A stretch of 64,000 nt of DNA from Bacteroides sp. (GTDB lineage: Bacteria > Bacteroidota > Bacteroidia > Bacteroidales > Muribaculaceae): positions 6,343-70,342 of the forward strand of contig JAAVCX010000008.1 of NCBI GenBank assembly GCA_014802105.1, read 5' to 3'. How positions within the stretch are numbered: position 1 is the stretch's first letter; the number at the start of each line of letters is the position of its first letter. The notes under the pieces were generated by a model. That model was not told the DNA's origin and searched no databases. It saw nothing but the letters and a program-made list of their open reading frames with translations. The position numbers were made by a program, and so were the translations under genes. Below are positions 54,281 to 63,078 of this stretch, in pieces.

Positions 54281-54411
54281 GAAATTTGGTAATAATTTTA
54301 TAAAATATGAAGAATAAATTGAAGAACTTGAAATATTTGAAAGTCGCCCGGCGATATGCCGGGAAAGGGCTTTGGCGAGGTGGAGGGCTGAGTCCATCCT
54401 GAGAGTGACGC

Positions 54412-54457
54412 AAAAAAGTTCCGGGCTCCGTGGGCCTGAAAGGCCCGCGAAGCCCGG
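54412..54457 (-). terminator. Rho-independent terminator of the peptide transporter
   Basis: A 17-base arm (54421-54437) pairs with 54441-54457 across a 3-base loop; on the minus strand it is followed by six T. It lies about 28 bases after the transporter stop. Confidence 0.85.
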
Positions 54458-54484
54458 AAATAAAACTCGTGAGAAGGATCTCTA

Positions 54485-56179
54485 TCAGATAGCCTCGTCC
54501 TCGACGGTCTCGAGAGCGTCGACATCGGTGTCGGCGGGAGCGTCGGCTGTAGCGGCTTCAAGCTTCTTCATCACTGCAAATATGAAGCCTGCCGAGATGA
54601 GACAGATCACGATGAGGATGGCCCAAACCGACCAAGTCGGGATTTTGCCCCAGAGAAGCATGGGGATCGAGACGAGGTAGTTGCCGATGGCGGTAGCGGC
54701 AAACCAGCCACCCATCATGGCGCCTTTGAGTTTGGGAGGAGCTACCTTGCTGACAAAAGAGATGCCCATGGGTGAGAGCAGGAGCTCGGCGAAGGTGAGG
54801 AGCAGATAGGTGGAGATGAGCCAGTTGGGCGACACGGCACCGCTTGTGCCTACAAGCGAGAGCGAGCCGATCACCATGACTCCGTATGCGACAGCGGCCA
54901 TGATCATGCCGTAGCCGATCTTGCGGGGAGCGCTGGGCTCTTTTTTCTTGCGTGCGAGCCAGCCGAAGAGGGCGAGCGAGACGGGGGTCAGAGCCACTAC
55001 ATAGAAGGGGTTGAACTGCTGATATTCCTGGGGCTGGATGCCGGTCACGGTGTCGGGGGTGTACTGGTAGAAGAAGAAGACTCCGACGGCGGCGGCGGCA
55101 AGCACTAACAGCGAGACAAGGCGGCCGGTGCCCTTTGACTGGAAGGCTACGAAGAGGGCCCACACGCCGGCGGCGATTGTCAGCAGAGCTCCTACATTAA
55201 AGCCTATGCGTGTCCAGCCGGTGGCCTCGGGTGAGGTGCATGATTTGGCAAACTCGGTGAGGGTGGCGCCATTCTGGTGGAATACCATCCAGAAGAAAAT
55301 CACTACCGAGAACACCAGCATCAGGGCTACCACACGCTGTCTGGTCTGGGCGGGAGTGAGCTCGGGGCCGACGGCCACGGCGGCCGATTTGCCGGTCTCT
55401 TTCTTGTTGCCGATGATATGGGAATAAGTGCGACGGCCAAACATATAGATCAGGAAGCTCACTACGAGCGAGAAACATGCCACGCTGAAACCGAGGCTGT
55501 AACCGTTGGTGAGGGCTTCGAGGTAGCCGGTGGCAAACTGGTCGACATTGCCCACAGCCATGTTGGCTGCGCTTGCGGCCTGACGGATAGCCTCTTCGCC
55601 GCTACCGTTCTCGAGGTAGGCGTTGCAGAGGGCGGGCAGGTCGGCCGAATAGCTGAAGCCTGCTTTGGTCAGAGCCACGTCGACCATCTTGGTGGCGGCA
55701 AAGGGTGCAAGCATAGAGCCAAGGTTGATAGCCATGTAGAAGAGCGAGAAGGCATTGTCGCGTTGGGAGGCATACTGAGGAGCGTTGTAGAGGTCGCCTA
55801 CCATCACCTGGAGATTGCCTTTGAAGAGGCCCGTGCCCACGGCGATGAGTGCCAGGGCTCCGAAGAGGATGAGCAGTGAGGAGGTCTCGCGGATAGGGGT
55901 CGGGATAGCCATCACGAGATAGCCGATGAACATCACGAAGATACCGGTGACGACACACTTGGAGAAGCTCCATTTGTCGGCTACGAAGCCTCCGAGGAGC
56001 GGCATGAAGTACACGAGAGCAAGGAAGATTGCATAGATCTGGCCCGAGACAGTGGAGTCAAAGCCAAACTTGGCCTGCAGGAACAGCAGGAAGATAGCGA
56101 GCATGGTGTAGTAGCCGAAACGCTCGCCGGTGTTGGCAAGCGAGAGCACATAGAGGCCCGCCGGTTGGTTTTTAAACAT
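54485..56179 (-). CDS. POT-family peptide/proton symporter
   Basis: A 564-residue protein with about 12-14 membrane segments of the PTR/POT family. The N-terminal NTGERFGYY corresponds to the E-x-x-E-R-F-x-Y-Y motif, but the first glutamate is an asparagine (N16). ALALIAVGTGLFKGNLQVMVGDLY is the second family signature. An unusual cytoplasmic or periplasmic loop is seen near 185-235. Such proteins import di- and tripeptides. The gene is transcribed alone, with a good promoter (56256-56287) and terminator. Confidence 0.9.
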   Translation of the reverse strand: MFKNQPAGLYVLSLANTGERFGYYTMLAIFLLFLQAKFGFDSTVSGQIYAIFLALVYFMPLLGGFVADKWSFSKCVVTGIFVMFIGYLVMAIPTPIRETSSLLILFGALALIAVGTGLFKGNLQVMVGDLYNAPQYASQRDNAFSLFYMAINLGSMLAPFAATKMVDVALTKAGFSYSADLPALCNAYLENGSGEEAIRQAASAANMAVGNVDQFATGYLEALTNGYSLGFSVACFSLVVSFLIYMFGRRTYSHIIGNKKETGKSAAVAVGPELTPAQTRQRVVALMLVFSVVIFFWMVFHQNGATLTEFAKSCTSPEATGWTRIGFNVGALLTIAAGVWALFVAFQSKGTGRLVSLLVLAAAAVGVFFFYQYTPDTVTGIQPQEYQQFNPFYVVALTPVSLALFGWLARKKKEPSAPRKIGYGMIMAAVAYGVMVIGSLSLVGTSGAVSPNWLISTYLLLTFAELLLSPMGISFVSKVAPPKLKGAMMGGWFAATAIGNYLVSIPMLLWGKIPTWSVWAILIVICLISAGFIFAVMKKLEAATADAPADTDVDALETVEDEAI

Positions 56180-56255
56180 GATATGATTGGTTTAGATGAT
56201 GAATATCTCTCTGAGAGGGGATAATAGTGTCGCTAAGTCTGTATCCTCCCGATTG

Positions 56256-56287
56256 CAAAGATAAGCTAAATTTCTCTCTGTGCCAAA
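56256..56287 (-). promoter_or_regulatory. Promoter of the peptide transporter
   Basis: On the minus strand TTTG and TATCTTTG are 20 bases apart, about 77 bases before the start codon; a full Bacteroidota promoter. Confidence 0.65.
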
Positions 56288-56328
56288 CGGCCTGTGAGGA
56301 CGAATGGAGTTTTTTCGCCAAAAATATG

Positions 56329-56336
56329 TAACTTTG
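56329..56336 (+). promoter_or_regulatory. Candidate -7 element of the M16 peptidase gene
   Basis: TAACTTTG, exact consensus, 7 bases before the ATG at 56343, suggesting a nearly leaderless transcript. It also excludes the longer start at 56304. Confidence 0.55.
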
Positions 56337-56342
56337 TCAATT

Positions 56343-57575
56343 ATGAAAGATTATAACCTCTTTACGCTCGACAACGGGTTGCGTGTAGTCCACAGCTATG
56401 ACCCCATGACGGCCATGGTTGCGGTCGACGTATTATATAATGTAGGCTCGCGCGATGAGCGCGACGATCTCACGGGGCTGGCCCATCTGCTGGAGCATCT
56501 GATGTTTGGCGGATCGGTAAATATCCCCGACTATGATGCGGCCATCGAGCGGGCGGGCGGATCGAATAATGCGTGGACTTCTGAAGATTTCACCAATTAC
56601 TACGACTATGCTCCGGCGATCAATCTCGACACACTGCTGTGGCTCGAGAGCGACCGCATGCTCTCGCTGGCTTTCTCTAATGAAAATCTCGAGGTGCAAC
56701 GGGCGGTGGTGATAGAGGAGTTCAAGCAGACCCATCTCAACACTCCCTACGGCGATTTCGGTGCTCTGCTCAGAGAGCAGCTCTACCATGTCCATCCCTA
56801 CCGGCACATCACTATCGGCAGTGAGATCGGGCATATAGAGCGCATCACGCTCGACGATGTCAAGGAGTTTTTCTACAGCCACTACGCGCCCAATAATGCT
56901 GTGGTCAGCGTGGTGGGCAATGTCACGCTCGAGGAGGTCAGAGACAAGGTCAACTATTGGTTTGGCGGTATTGACAGAAGGCCTGTGGCTCCGCGTCTCT
57001 ATGGCCCGGAGCCCCGGATAGAGGCTCCGCGTAGTCTGAAGGTCAGGCGCGAGTGTCCGTCGACACGTGTGGCCGTGGCCTATCCTATGGGCCCGTGGGG
57101 CTCGCGCGACTTCTATGAGGGTGATCTGCTGACCGATCTGCTGGCAGCCGGTCGCTCGGGCCTTTTCAGAGGCGAACTGGTGAGAGACCACGGTATTTTC
57201 GCCCAGGCCGATGCAAGTGTCTCGGGACATGCCGAGCCGGGCTACCTGATGTTGCAGGGGTTGCTCACCGATAATTCCGACGAGGCGGCATCGCGCGCTG
57301 TTGAACTGCTCACCGAGACTGCTTCGAGGCTCAAGGAGCATGTCGGGGCTTCAGAGCTCGGGCGAGCTCTGGCAGGCAAGGAGTGCCAGATGGAGTTTGG
57401 ACGCACTATGCTGATCAACCGTGCCGAGCAACTGGCCGAGGCAGTGATGAAGGGGGTGGAGCCCGACAGCGAGATGGAACTTTATCGCGCTATCACTCCG
57501 GGCGAGCTCCAGGCGGCTGCCACGCGCATCATGGATCCGTCGCATGCCGTGACGTTGATCTATCAGCCTCGTTGA
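56343..57575 (+). CDS. M16-family zinc metallopeptidase
   Basis: The 410-residue product carries the inverted zinc motif HLLEH (H48-H52) with the downstream glutamate in RAVVIEEFKQ. The N-terminal DNGLRVVHSYDPMTAMVAVDVLYNVGSRDE is typical of processing peptidases and insulinase relatives. No signal peptide is seen, so it is probably cytosolic. The C-terminal non-catalytic lobe is present. The start follows the TAACTTTG element. Confidence 0.92.
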   Translation: MKDYNLFTLDNGLRVVHSYDPMTAMVAVDVLYNVGSRDERDDLTGLAHLLEHLMFGGSVNIPDYDAAIERAGGSNNAWTSEDFTNYYDYAPAINLDTLLWLESDRMLSLAFSNENLEVQRAVVIEEFKQTHLNTPYGDFGALLREQLYHVHPYRHITIGSEIGHIERITLDDVKEFFYSHYAPNNAVVSVVGNVTLEEVRDKVNYWFGGIDRRPVAPRLYGPEPRIEAPRSLKVRRECPSTRVAVAYPMGPWGSRDFYEGDLLTDLLAAGRSGLFRGELVRDHGIFAQADASVSGHAEPGYLMLQGLLTDNSDEAASRAVELLTETASRLKEHVGASELGRALAGKECQMEFGRTMLINRAEQLAEAVMKGVEPDSEMELYRAITPGELQAAATRIMDPSHAVTLIYQPR

Positions 57576-57967
57576 GGTCGGACTAAGAGTGTGAAAAGTA
57601 AACTCACTCCAAGAGGTTGTTCTGAGACAACCTCTTGGCTGAGGTGCAGCTATGCTGATGACAAGTTTGTATAATAAAATAAGAGAGGCTTCACAGTCTC
57701 TCTTATTCCAATTAACCTAACTTTTTTGTTGACTTTTACTTAATGATAGTAGCTATATGAGTCTGACGTGTAAAAATTAAATTAACTTGATCATTGATGT
57801 CGCAAATTTAGGGCAAATTTGGGAAATGATTGCCATGAATTAAGTTAAAATAATTTAACGCGACGTTGAAATGTGGCATTTGGAAGCCTCAGCGTGGTCT
57901 TGGAGGTCTCGGCAGAGGCAAAACAGGTTTTTTTGATGTGGGCTTAGAGGGTGGTTGAAAACAAATG
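57576..57967. other. Intergenic region with two perfect hairpins
   Basis: CCAAGAGGTTGT pairs with ACAACCTCTTGG (57609-57638) and AATAAGAGAG with CTCTCTTATT (57678-57707). The second is followed on the minus strand by TTATTATA, so it is a possible end for the MetE-like transcript or for a short minus-strand RNA starting near a TAAATTTG at 57803-57810. No gene is visible. Confidence 0.5.
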
Positions 57968-59089
57968 TTAAGCCTGATCGGCCCAGGCGTGAGCGGCCTC
58001 GTTGAGCAGGGCGATTTTTGTCCATTGGGTCTCGCAGTTGAGGCCCTGGAGCTCGGGATGAGCTACTCTGAAGCCCGAGGTGGGGGAGATAGAGATGAGC
58101 TCGGGGAGCACGTGGCGCGATGCGATGTTGAGGGCCTCGATGATGTCGGTGATACTTTCGAGACCCGGATCGGTGGCGTCGACCAGGCCGAGGATGGCGC
58201 GTTTGCCGCCGGGAAGGTGGGCGAGCACTCCGATGTGTTGGGGTTTGCGCAGGTCAAAGGGGATGAGGAACGCGTCGGCATTGATGTTTTCGAGCATCTT
58301 GACTATGTGGCGGCGTTCGCGCAGGTCTTCGAGGCGAGCGAAATGGGTGTGGTTGGTGGCAGTCGAGAGGGTGATCTCGAGGTCGTCGGGGCGTCCCTCG
58401 ATAGTGCGGTTGATGAGTGTCACCAGGGTGTCGGAGATGGTGTCGGGATCCATGCCTCCGAGCAGGAGGGTGCGCTCGAAGTCGGGGTCGCTGAGGCGTG
58501 TCCACACGGAGCTGTCATACTGTATGTGGCGGCATCCGCGACGATAGAGATCGTTGATGGTGGCACGATAGGCCTCTACTATATCGTCGAGCAGGGTCTC
58601 GGGCGAGGGATAGATCTTGGAGGGATCGCCGTTGCTCATGAGCATGAGGCGCATATATAGCTCTCCCGGCGAGGGGAAGGTCTGACGGGCCTCGGCGCGC
58701 CCCTTGGTGAGCTTGAGCATGTGGGAGAATTTCTCGAGGAAGGGGTGCTCGGGGTTATAGGATATGCGGTCGCTGATGGAGAGGGTGTCGTGTCTCAGGG
58801 GGGCGTCCTGGAGCAGGGAGCCGGAGTCGATGCGCAGTCGCTCGAGGCCGAGGAGGCCTTCAAAGAAGTCGCGATCCCAGGCTTTGCGTCGGAGCTCGCC
58901 GTCGGTGACAATCTTGAGGCCGGCCTCAATCTCGGTGTCTATGAGGGCGTCGATGACGCGGTCTTCTATCTCGTGGAGCTCATCGTCGGAGATGAGTCCC
59001 TGGGATTTCTGCAGGCGGGCCTGCACCAGTTCGTCGTTAGGCAGGAAGCTGCCTACAATCTCTACGCGAGGAAGTGTGGGTTGTGTCAT
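57968..59089 (-). CDS. MetE-like protein lacking the usual metal-binding cysteines
   Basis: A 373-residue TIM-barrel protein related to the C-terminal half of cobalamin-independent methionine synthase. The N-terminus RVEIVGSFLPNDELVQAR and TDGELRRKAWDRDFFEGL, and RHIQYDSSVWTRL, fit the family. In MetE the zinc is held by His, Cys, Glu and Cys. Here the likely positions read STATNHTHF and SPTSGFRV: threonine or serine replaces both cysteines, although the histidine remains. It may have a different chemistry or metal. It stands alone and has a TAATTTTG element upstream. Confidence 0.8.
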   Translation of the reverse strand: MTQPTLPRVEIVGSFLPNDELVQARLQKSQGLISDDELHEIEDRVIDALIDTEIEAGLKIVTDGELRRKAWDRDFFEGLLGLERLRIDSGSLLQDAPLRHDTLSISDRISYNPEHPFLEKFSHMLKLTKGRAEARQTFPSPGELYMRLMLMSNGDPSKIYPSPETLLDDIVEAYRATINDLYRRGCRHIQYDSSVWTRLSDPDFERTLLLGGMDPDTISDTLVTLINRTIEGRPDDLEITLSTATNHTHFARLEDLRERRHIVKMLENINADAFLIPFDLRKPQHIGVLAHLPGGKRAILGLVDATDPGLESITDIIEALNIASRHVLPELISISPTSGFRVAHPELQGLNCETQWTKIALLNEAAHAWADQA

Positions 59090-59105
59090 ATCAGTAGATT
59101 TTGTG

Positions 59106-59113
59106 CAAAATTA
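59106..59113 (-). promoter_or_regulatory. Candidate -7 element of the MetE-like gene
   Basis: TAATTTTG on the minus strand, about 17 bases before the start codon; no clear TTTG at -33. Confidence 0.45.
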
Positions 59114-59258
59114 CTCAAACCACGGGTGATAGTCGGAGCGCAGTAGGTTAAAATTAATTAACAGGGCTCAATTGGCTCTTATCCGTGGTTTGTGTAACTG
59201 AGCCTTTATGTGTGACTTATGCCTTGAGATGACACTGTGGGGAGGTATGGGCCGAGGC

Positions 59259-59966
59259 TCAGATCCTGAACTTGGAGAAGGTCATGGTGATGGCGTCGAA
59301 GGTGAGCAGGGTGTCAGTGAGCAGGTCGCCTGTCCCGACGAGATATTTCACGGCTTCGGTGGCCTGGAGGCACCCGATTATCCCCACCACGGTGTTGAGC
59401 ACTCCGTCGATGGCACAGGGGATGTCTCCATCGTCGGTCGGGGCGTCGCCGAAGATGGTGCGGTAGTGGGCTGTGCCTGGCAGATGGGTGAACACCTGGC
59501 CCTCAAACCGGCGGACGGCTCCGAATATATAGGGTTTGCCCCCCTCCACGCAACTGTCTGAGACAAGCAGGCGTGTAGGAAGCGAGTCGGTGCAGTCGAT
59601 GATGAGGTCGTGGGCGGCTATCAGTGCCGAGGCGTTGGCGGCGGTCAGTGGTGCCGCTATGGGGGTGACCTCGATGGCCGGGTTGACGGCGAGCATGGAG
59701 GCGCGGGCGCTCTCGGCTTTGAGTTGGCCGAGGTCGGCGGTGGTGTGGATGATCTGGCGCTGTAGGTTGGAGAGCGACACTGTGTCGGGGTCGATCACGG
59801 TGATGTGGCCTGCTCCGGCAGCGGACAGATAGAGGGCTACCGGCGAGCCGAGACCTCCGGCTCCCACGATGAGCACCCTTGAGTCCATGAGTCGCTGCTG
59901 GCCCGGCAGATCTATCTCGCAGAGCGAGAGATGTCCGCGGTAACGTTGGCTGAGTGATGAGTCCAT
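59259..59966 (-). CDS. MoeB/ThiF/HesA-family adenylyltransferase
   Basis: An E1-like enzyme of 235 residues that adenylates the C-terminus of a small sulfur-carrier protein. The nucleotide-binding motif is VLIVGAGGLGSPVALYLSAAG, then DPDTVSLSNLQRQI and DCTDSLPTRLLVSD. The active-site region (GDIPCAIDGVLNTVVGIIGCLQATEAVKYL) holds C183-like and later cysteines. The four zinc cysteines of MoeB are not seen. Its place directly beside bioB and no thi or moa genes leaves the pathway open. Confidence 0.88.
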   Translation of the reverse strand: MDSSLSQRYRGHLSLCEIDLPGQQRLMDSRVLIVGAGGLGSPVALYLSAAGAGHITVIDPDTVSLSNLQRQIIHTTADLGQLKAESARASMLAVNPAIEVTPIAAPLTAANASALIAAHDLIIDCTDSLPTRLLVSDSCVEGGKPYIFGAVRRFEGQVFTHLPGTAHYRTIFGDAPTDDGDIPCAIDGVLNTVVGIIGCLQATEAVKYLVGTGDLLTDTLLTFDAITMTFSKFRI

Positions 59967-59976
59967 GGGCGTGAGA

Positions 59977-60945
59977 TCAGAATTTATAGCCGGCTCGGGC
60001 TACGAGTTTTTTGTCGGCCTCGATCTGAGGCCCCGAGGTGGTGAGCATGTCGCCCATGATGGCACCGTTGACGGCTATCTCCATGGCTCTGAGCTGGAGG
60101 TCGGTCGAGAGGTTGAGGCGGCCGCCGGCAAAGCGCAGGGGGGTGTGGGGATGGATGAGCCGGAAGATGGCGACTGTGTCGAGTATCTCTTCGTCGGTGA
60201 GGGGCTGGCTGTCGGCCAGGGGAGTGCCCGGGATGGGCACGAGTATATTGACGGGGATCGAGTCGGGACGGATCTCGCGCAGATCGAGGGCAAACTCTAT
60301 GCGCTGTCGGCGGGTCTCGCCCATGCCTATGATTCCGCCCGAGCAGATCTCCATGCCGGCCTGACGGGCGAGGGCTATGGTAGAGAGTTTCTGGGCCTGG
60401 GTGTGGGTAGTGCAGAGGGTGGGGAAGTGAGACCGCGAGGTCTCGAGATTGCAGTGGTAGCGGCTGACTCCGGCGCGGCGCAAACGGTGGAGAGCCTCGG
60501 CGTCGAGCAGCCCCAGGGAGGCGCAGAGCCCCAGCCCTCCGCGACGGGAGAGCTCCGAGTAGTAGGAGACAACAGTGTCGAGGGCTTCGCCTGAGAGAGT
60601 GCGTCCCGAGGTGACCAGTGAGTAGCGGCTGATGCCTGAGTGACGGTTGCGCTCGGCTTGTCCGAGACAGGTAGCGCGGTCGATGAGGGGATAGGTGTTT
60701 ACCGAGGAGTGGTAGTGGGCCGACTGGGCACACCATTTGCAGTCTTCGGGACAGCGGCCCGAACGTGCGTTTATGATCGAGCAGGAGTCAAACTTGCGCG
60801 GCATGAAGCGACGGGTGATCTCAGAGGCCGCCTCGTAGAGTTCTTCACGTTCCGTGGGGGTCAGCTCGGCGAGCGAGTAGGCTTGTTGGGGAGTGATGTC
60901 GCCGCCGCTCAGTATTATATATTTATAAGAGGTGATACGTGACAT
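59977..60945 (-). CDS. bioB: Biotin synthase BioB
   Basis: Radical SAM enzyme that inserts sulfur into dethiobiotin. The cluster motif is RCPEDCKWCAQS (C65, C69, C72 of the product). YHCNLETS, CSGGIIGMGET and NILVPIPGTPL are typical. The start is ATG 60945 because a TAACTTTG element lies at 60979-60986, overlapping the alternative start at 60981. The length of 322 residues is typical. The MoeB/ThiF-like gene follows 10 bases later and is probably co-transcribed. Confidence 0.96.
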   Translation of the reverse strand: MSRITSYKYIILSGGDITPQQAYSLAELTPTEREELYEAASEITRRFMPRKFDSCSIINARSGRCPEDCKWCAQSAHYHSSVNTYPLIDRATCLGQAERNRHSGISRYSLVTSGRTLSGEALDTVVSYYSELSRRGGLGLCASLGLLDAEALHRLRRAGVSRYHCNLETSRSHFPTLCTTHTQAQKLSTIALARQAGMEICSGGIIGMGETRRQRIEFALDLREIRPDSIPVNILVPIPGTPLADSQPLTDEEILDTVAIFRLIHPHTPLRFAGGRLNLSTDLQLRAMEIAVNGAIMGDMLTTSGPQIEADKKLVARAGYKF

Positions 60946-60978
60946 GGTTAATGTGGGTTGGAGATGTATCGTCGCTTG

Positions 60979-60986
60979 CAAAGTTA
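60979..60986 (-). promoter_or_regulatory. Candidate -7 element of bioB
   Basis: TAACTTTG on the minus strand, 33 bases before the ATG at 60945; exact consensus. It fixes the shorter start of bioB. Confidence 0.6.
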
Positions 60987-61054
60987 AGAAGTTTTTTCGG
61001 TGAAGCGGATATGGCGGGCTACATTATATCACCTTTCGGGGGCTCGGGGGGATG

Positions 61055-61062
61055 TAACTTTG
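61055..61062 (+). promoter_or_regulatory. Candidate -7 element of the phage-like operon
   Basis: TAACTTTG, exact consensus, 27 bases before the ATG at 61090. Confidence 0.65.
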
Positions 61063-61089
61063 TGGAGTAAATCAAAAAATCAAGTCATT

Positions 61090-61617
61090 ATGGAACTACG
61101 TTTGGATGAGGCGCAGATGCTTGAACTCTGGCGCCAACGGCAGGGCATTTTGCCTCTGAGAGATGATATTGAGGTTGTCAGAACCGATGGTCTCGACTTC
61201 TCGGGGCGACTGAAAGCCGAGATGGACGGCTGGTATCTCAATCTGCTGGCTACGGCCCCGGAGGAGCTGCTGGTCGCTGAGGATTGCCGTGATGTTCAGG
61301 TGAATAGGAACGGTGGGGTTATGACTGTGTCGTTGCCGGAGGGTGTGATGAGGATTGTGGGTGTGAGACTCAGCTGTTGGGGCCGGAGCGGGGTGGTGGT
61401 CGATGATCCCGACTCTGTGCTCGCGCGCCGTCAGCTGTGTGGGCTGACCCGTGCCTGCCGGGAGGCTCCGGTGGCCGTGTGGGATCGTCAGGCCGGGGAG
61501 TTGAGGCTCTATCCGGCTGCTGAGGATGACAGGCTCGAGAGGCTCGATCTGGTGGTGAGACGCGAGGGGGTGTATGCCTTTGACCGCGCTGCGCTTCAGA
61601 TAAGTTCAATAGATTGA
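61090..61617 (+). CDS. Hypothetical protein, first gene of the phage-like operon
   Basis: A 175-residue protein starting MELRLDEAQMLELWRQRQG at ATG 61090; the longer frame from 61000 covers the promoter. The C-terminal half is beta-rich (VAVWDRQAGELRLYPAAED). I do not recognise the family. It precedes the portal gene by 40 bases, and the position suggests a packaging or head-completion-related role, but this is by association only. Confidence 0.7.
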   Translation: MELRLDEAQMLELWRQRQGILPLRDDIEVVRTDGLDFSGRLKAEMDGWYLNLLATAPEELLVAEDCRDVQVNRNGGVMTVSLPEGVMRIVGVRLSCWGRSGVVVDDPDSVLARRQLCGLTRACREAPVAVWDRQAGELRLYPAAEDDRLERLDLVVRREGVYAFDRAALQISSID

Positions 61618-61657
61618 TTTATAGAATGTATCAATAACTGTTAAGACGATATTAGCT

Positions 61658-62953
61658 ATGACTTTATTTGAATCGGCCCGTGAGGCCTGGGTGGCTTGTG
61701 AGCCTATCAGGGCCACACGTCGCCGCCTGAAGAATTTTACCTACGGCCGTCAGTGGGAGGAGCTGACAGTAGATCACTCGGGACTGAGGCTTACCGAGGG
61801 GGATCTGCAACGTCGCAACGGTCGTCGGCCGCTCACCAACAATCTGCTGCGCTCGCTGGTCAAGAGTGTGGTCGGCCGTTTCCGCCACGACATAGCTTCG
61901 GCGCGCCTGGCGGCGCTTGAGCGTGGGGAGACCGACCTGACTGCGGAACTGAGACTGTCCAATCAGCTCGACGAGCTTGATGCGCGTGCTCTCGAGGAGT
62001 TTCTGATCTCGGGATGTGCGGTGCAGAGGATCTGCTATGAGCGGCGCATGGCGGGACAGCAGGTATGGGTGGACAATGTCAATCCCGATCATTTCTTTGT
62101 CAATCGTTTTCTCGATCCGCGCGGCCATGACATAAGGTTTATCGGTATGCTTCACGAGATGACTGCCGGCGAGATGAAACTGCGTTTCGGTCACCGCAAT
62201 CGCCATCGGGAGCAGTCGATCATGCGTCTGTTTTCTCAGTGTACCGGCGAGCGACCTGCTCTCGGGCTCATGAACGGAGTGTGGAACGGGACGGTTGATT
62301 TTGCCCGTGCCACTGACCCGAGTCTCTGCCGGGTCATCGAGGTGTGGACTCTCGAGGGGGGACGCGGTGGCTCCCCGGCCTGGCGCGTGACCTATCTTGC
62401 GCCCGACGGCAGTGTGCTCGATGCTACGGAGAGTCCTTACGCCCATGGTTCCCATCCATTTGTGGTCAATTTCTATCCGCTGACCGACGGCGAGGTTCAT
62501 CCTTTTATCGAGGATGTCATAGACCAGCAGCGCCACATCAATCAGTTGATCACCGTGATAGACCATATCCTGGCCCATAGTGCCAAGGGGGCTTTGTTGC
62601 TGCCGGTCGATTCATTGCCCGATGGTTGCACGATGGAGGATGCCGTGAGGCTCTGGAGTTGCCCGGGAGCTGTGATCCCTGTCGACGGTCGCGCTTCGCG
62701 CATGCCTCAGGAGGTTACGTCGCCCGGCCGCAGCGAAGGGGCTTCTCAGCTGCTCAATCTCGAGATGAAGATGTTTCAGCAGATCTCGGGTGTGTCTCAG
62801 GCGCTCCAGGGTCAGGTCTCGGGGGGCAATATGTCGGCTTCGCTCTATGATCAGCAAGTCCAGAACTCGGCCATAGCTCTGCTCGACATCTTCGAGACAT
62901 TCAATAGTTTCAGAGCGGCACGCGACGCTAAGGCGGCACTGACCGGGAAGTAG
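61658..62953 (+). CDS. Phage portal-like protein
   Basis: The 431-residue product has the order of dodecameric portal proteins: an N-terminal YGRQWEE and NGRRPLTNNLLRSLVKSVVGRFR, the wing/stem part VDNVNPDHFFVNRFLDPRG, and the C-terminal VIDQQRHINQLITVIDHI with SAKGALLLP, then MSASLYDQQVQNSAIALLDIFETFNSFR. Portals form the gate through which DNA enters phage capsids. No terminase, capsid or tail genes are visible in the window. The sequence is GC-rich like the chromosome, so it may be long resident or domesticated. Confidence 0.85.
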   Translation: MTLFESAREAWVACEPIRATRRRLKNFTYGRQWEELTVDHSGLRLTEGDLQRRNGRRPLTNNLLRSLVKSVVGRFRHDIASARLAALERGETDLTAELRLSNQLDELDARALEEFLISGCAVQRICYERRMAGQQVWVDNVNPDHFFVNRFLDPRGHDIRFIGMLHEMTAGEMKLRFGHRNRHREQSIMRLFSQCTGERPALGLMNGVWNGTVDFARATDPSLCRVIEVWTLEGGRGGSPAWRVTYLAPDGSVLDATESPYAHGSHPFVVNFYPLTDGEVHPFIEDVIDQQRHINQLITVIDHILAHSAKGALLLPVDSLPDGCTMEDAVRLWSCPGAVIPVDGRASRMPQEVTSPGRSEGASQLLNLEMKMFQQISGVSQALQGQVSGGNMSASLYDQQVQNSAIALLDIFETFNSFRAARDAKAALTGK

Positions 62954-63078
62954 TCGGCCGTTAACATGTATTAACTCGTATGTGTAGGACTATTGCCCGA
63001 GACATGATGTAATTTTGCCAACGTCAAAGAGGTTAATTACCAATACAAATACATTTTTTAATTCACACGTTTACCACT

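Larger units (their letters stand above)
53810..54484. other. Long intergenic region between recA and the peptide transporter
   Basis: No protein gene is supported. A 32-base hairpin (54082-54113, ATACCCCCG/CGGGGGTAT) has no T-run. To its right are a candidate small RNA with its own promoter and terminator (54129-54246) and the transporter's terminator (54412-54457). The minus-strand frame 53894-54118 is not convincing. Confidence 0.6.
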
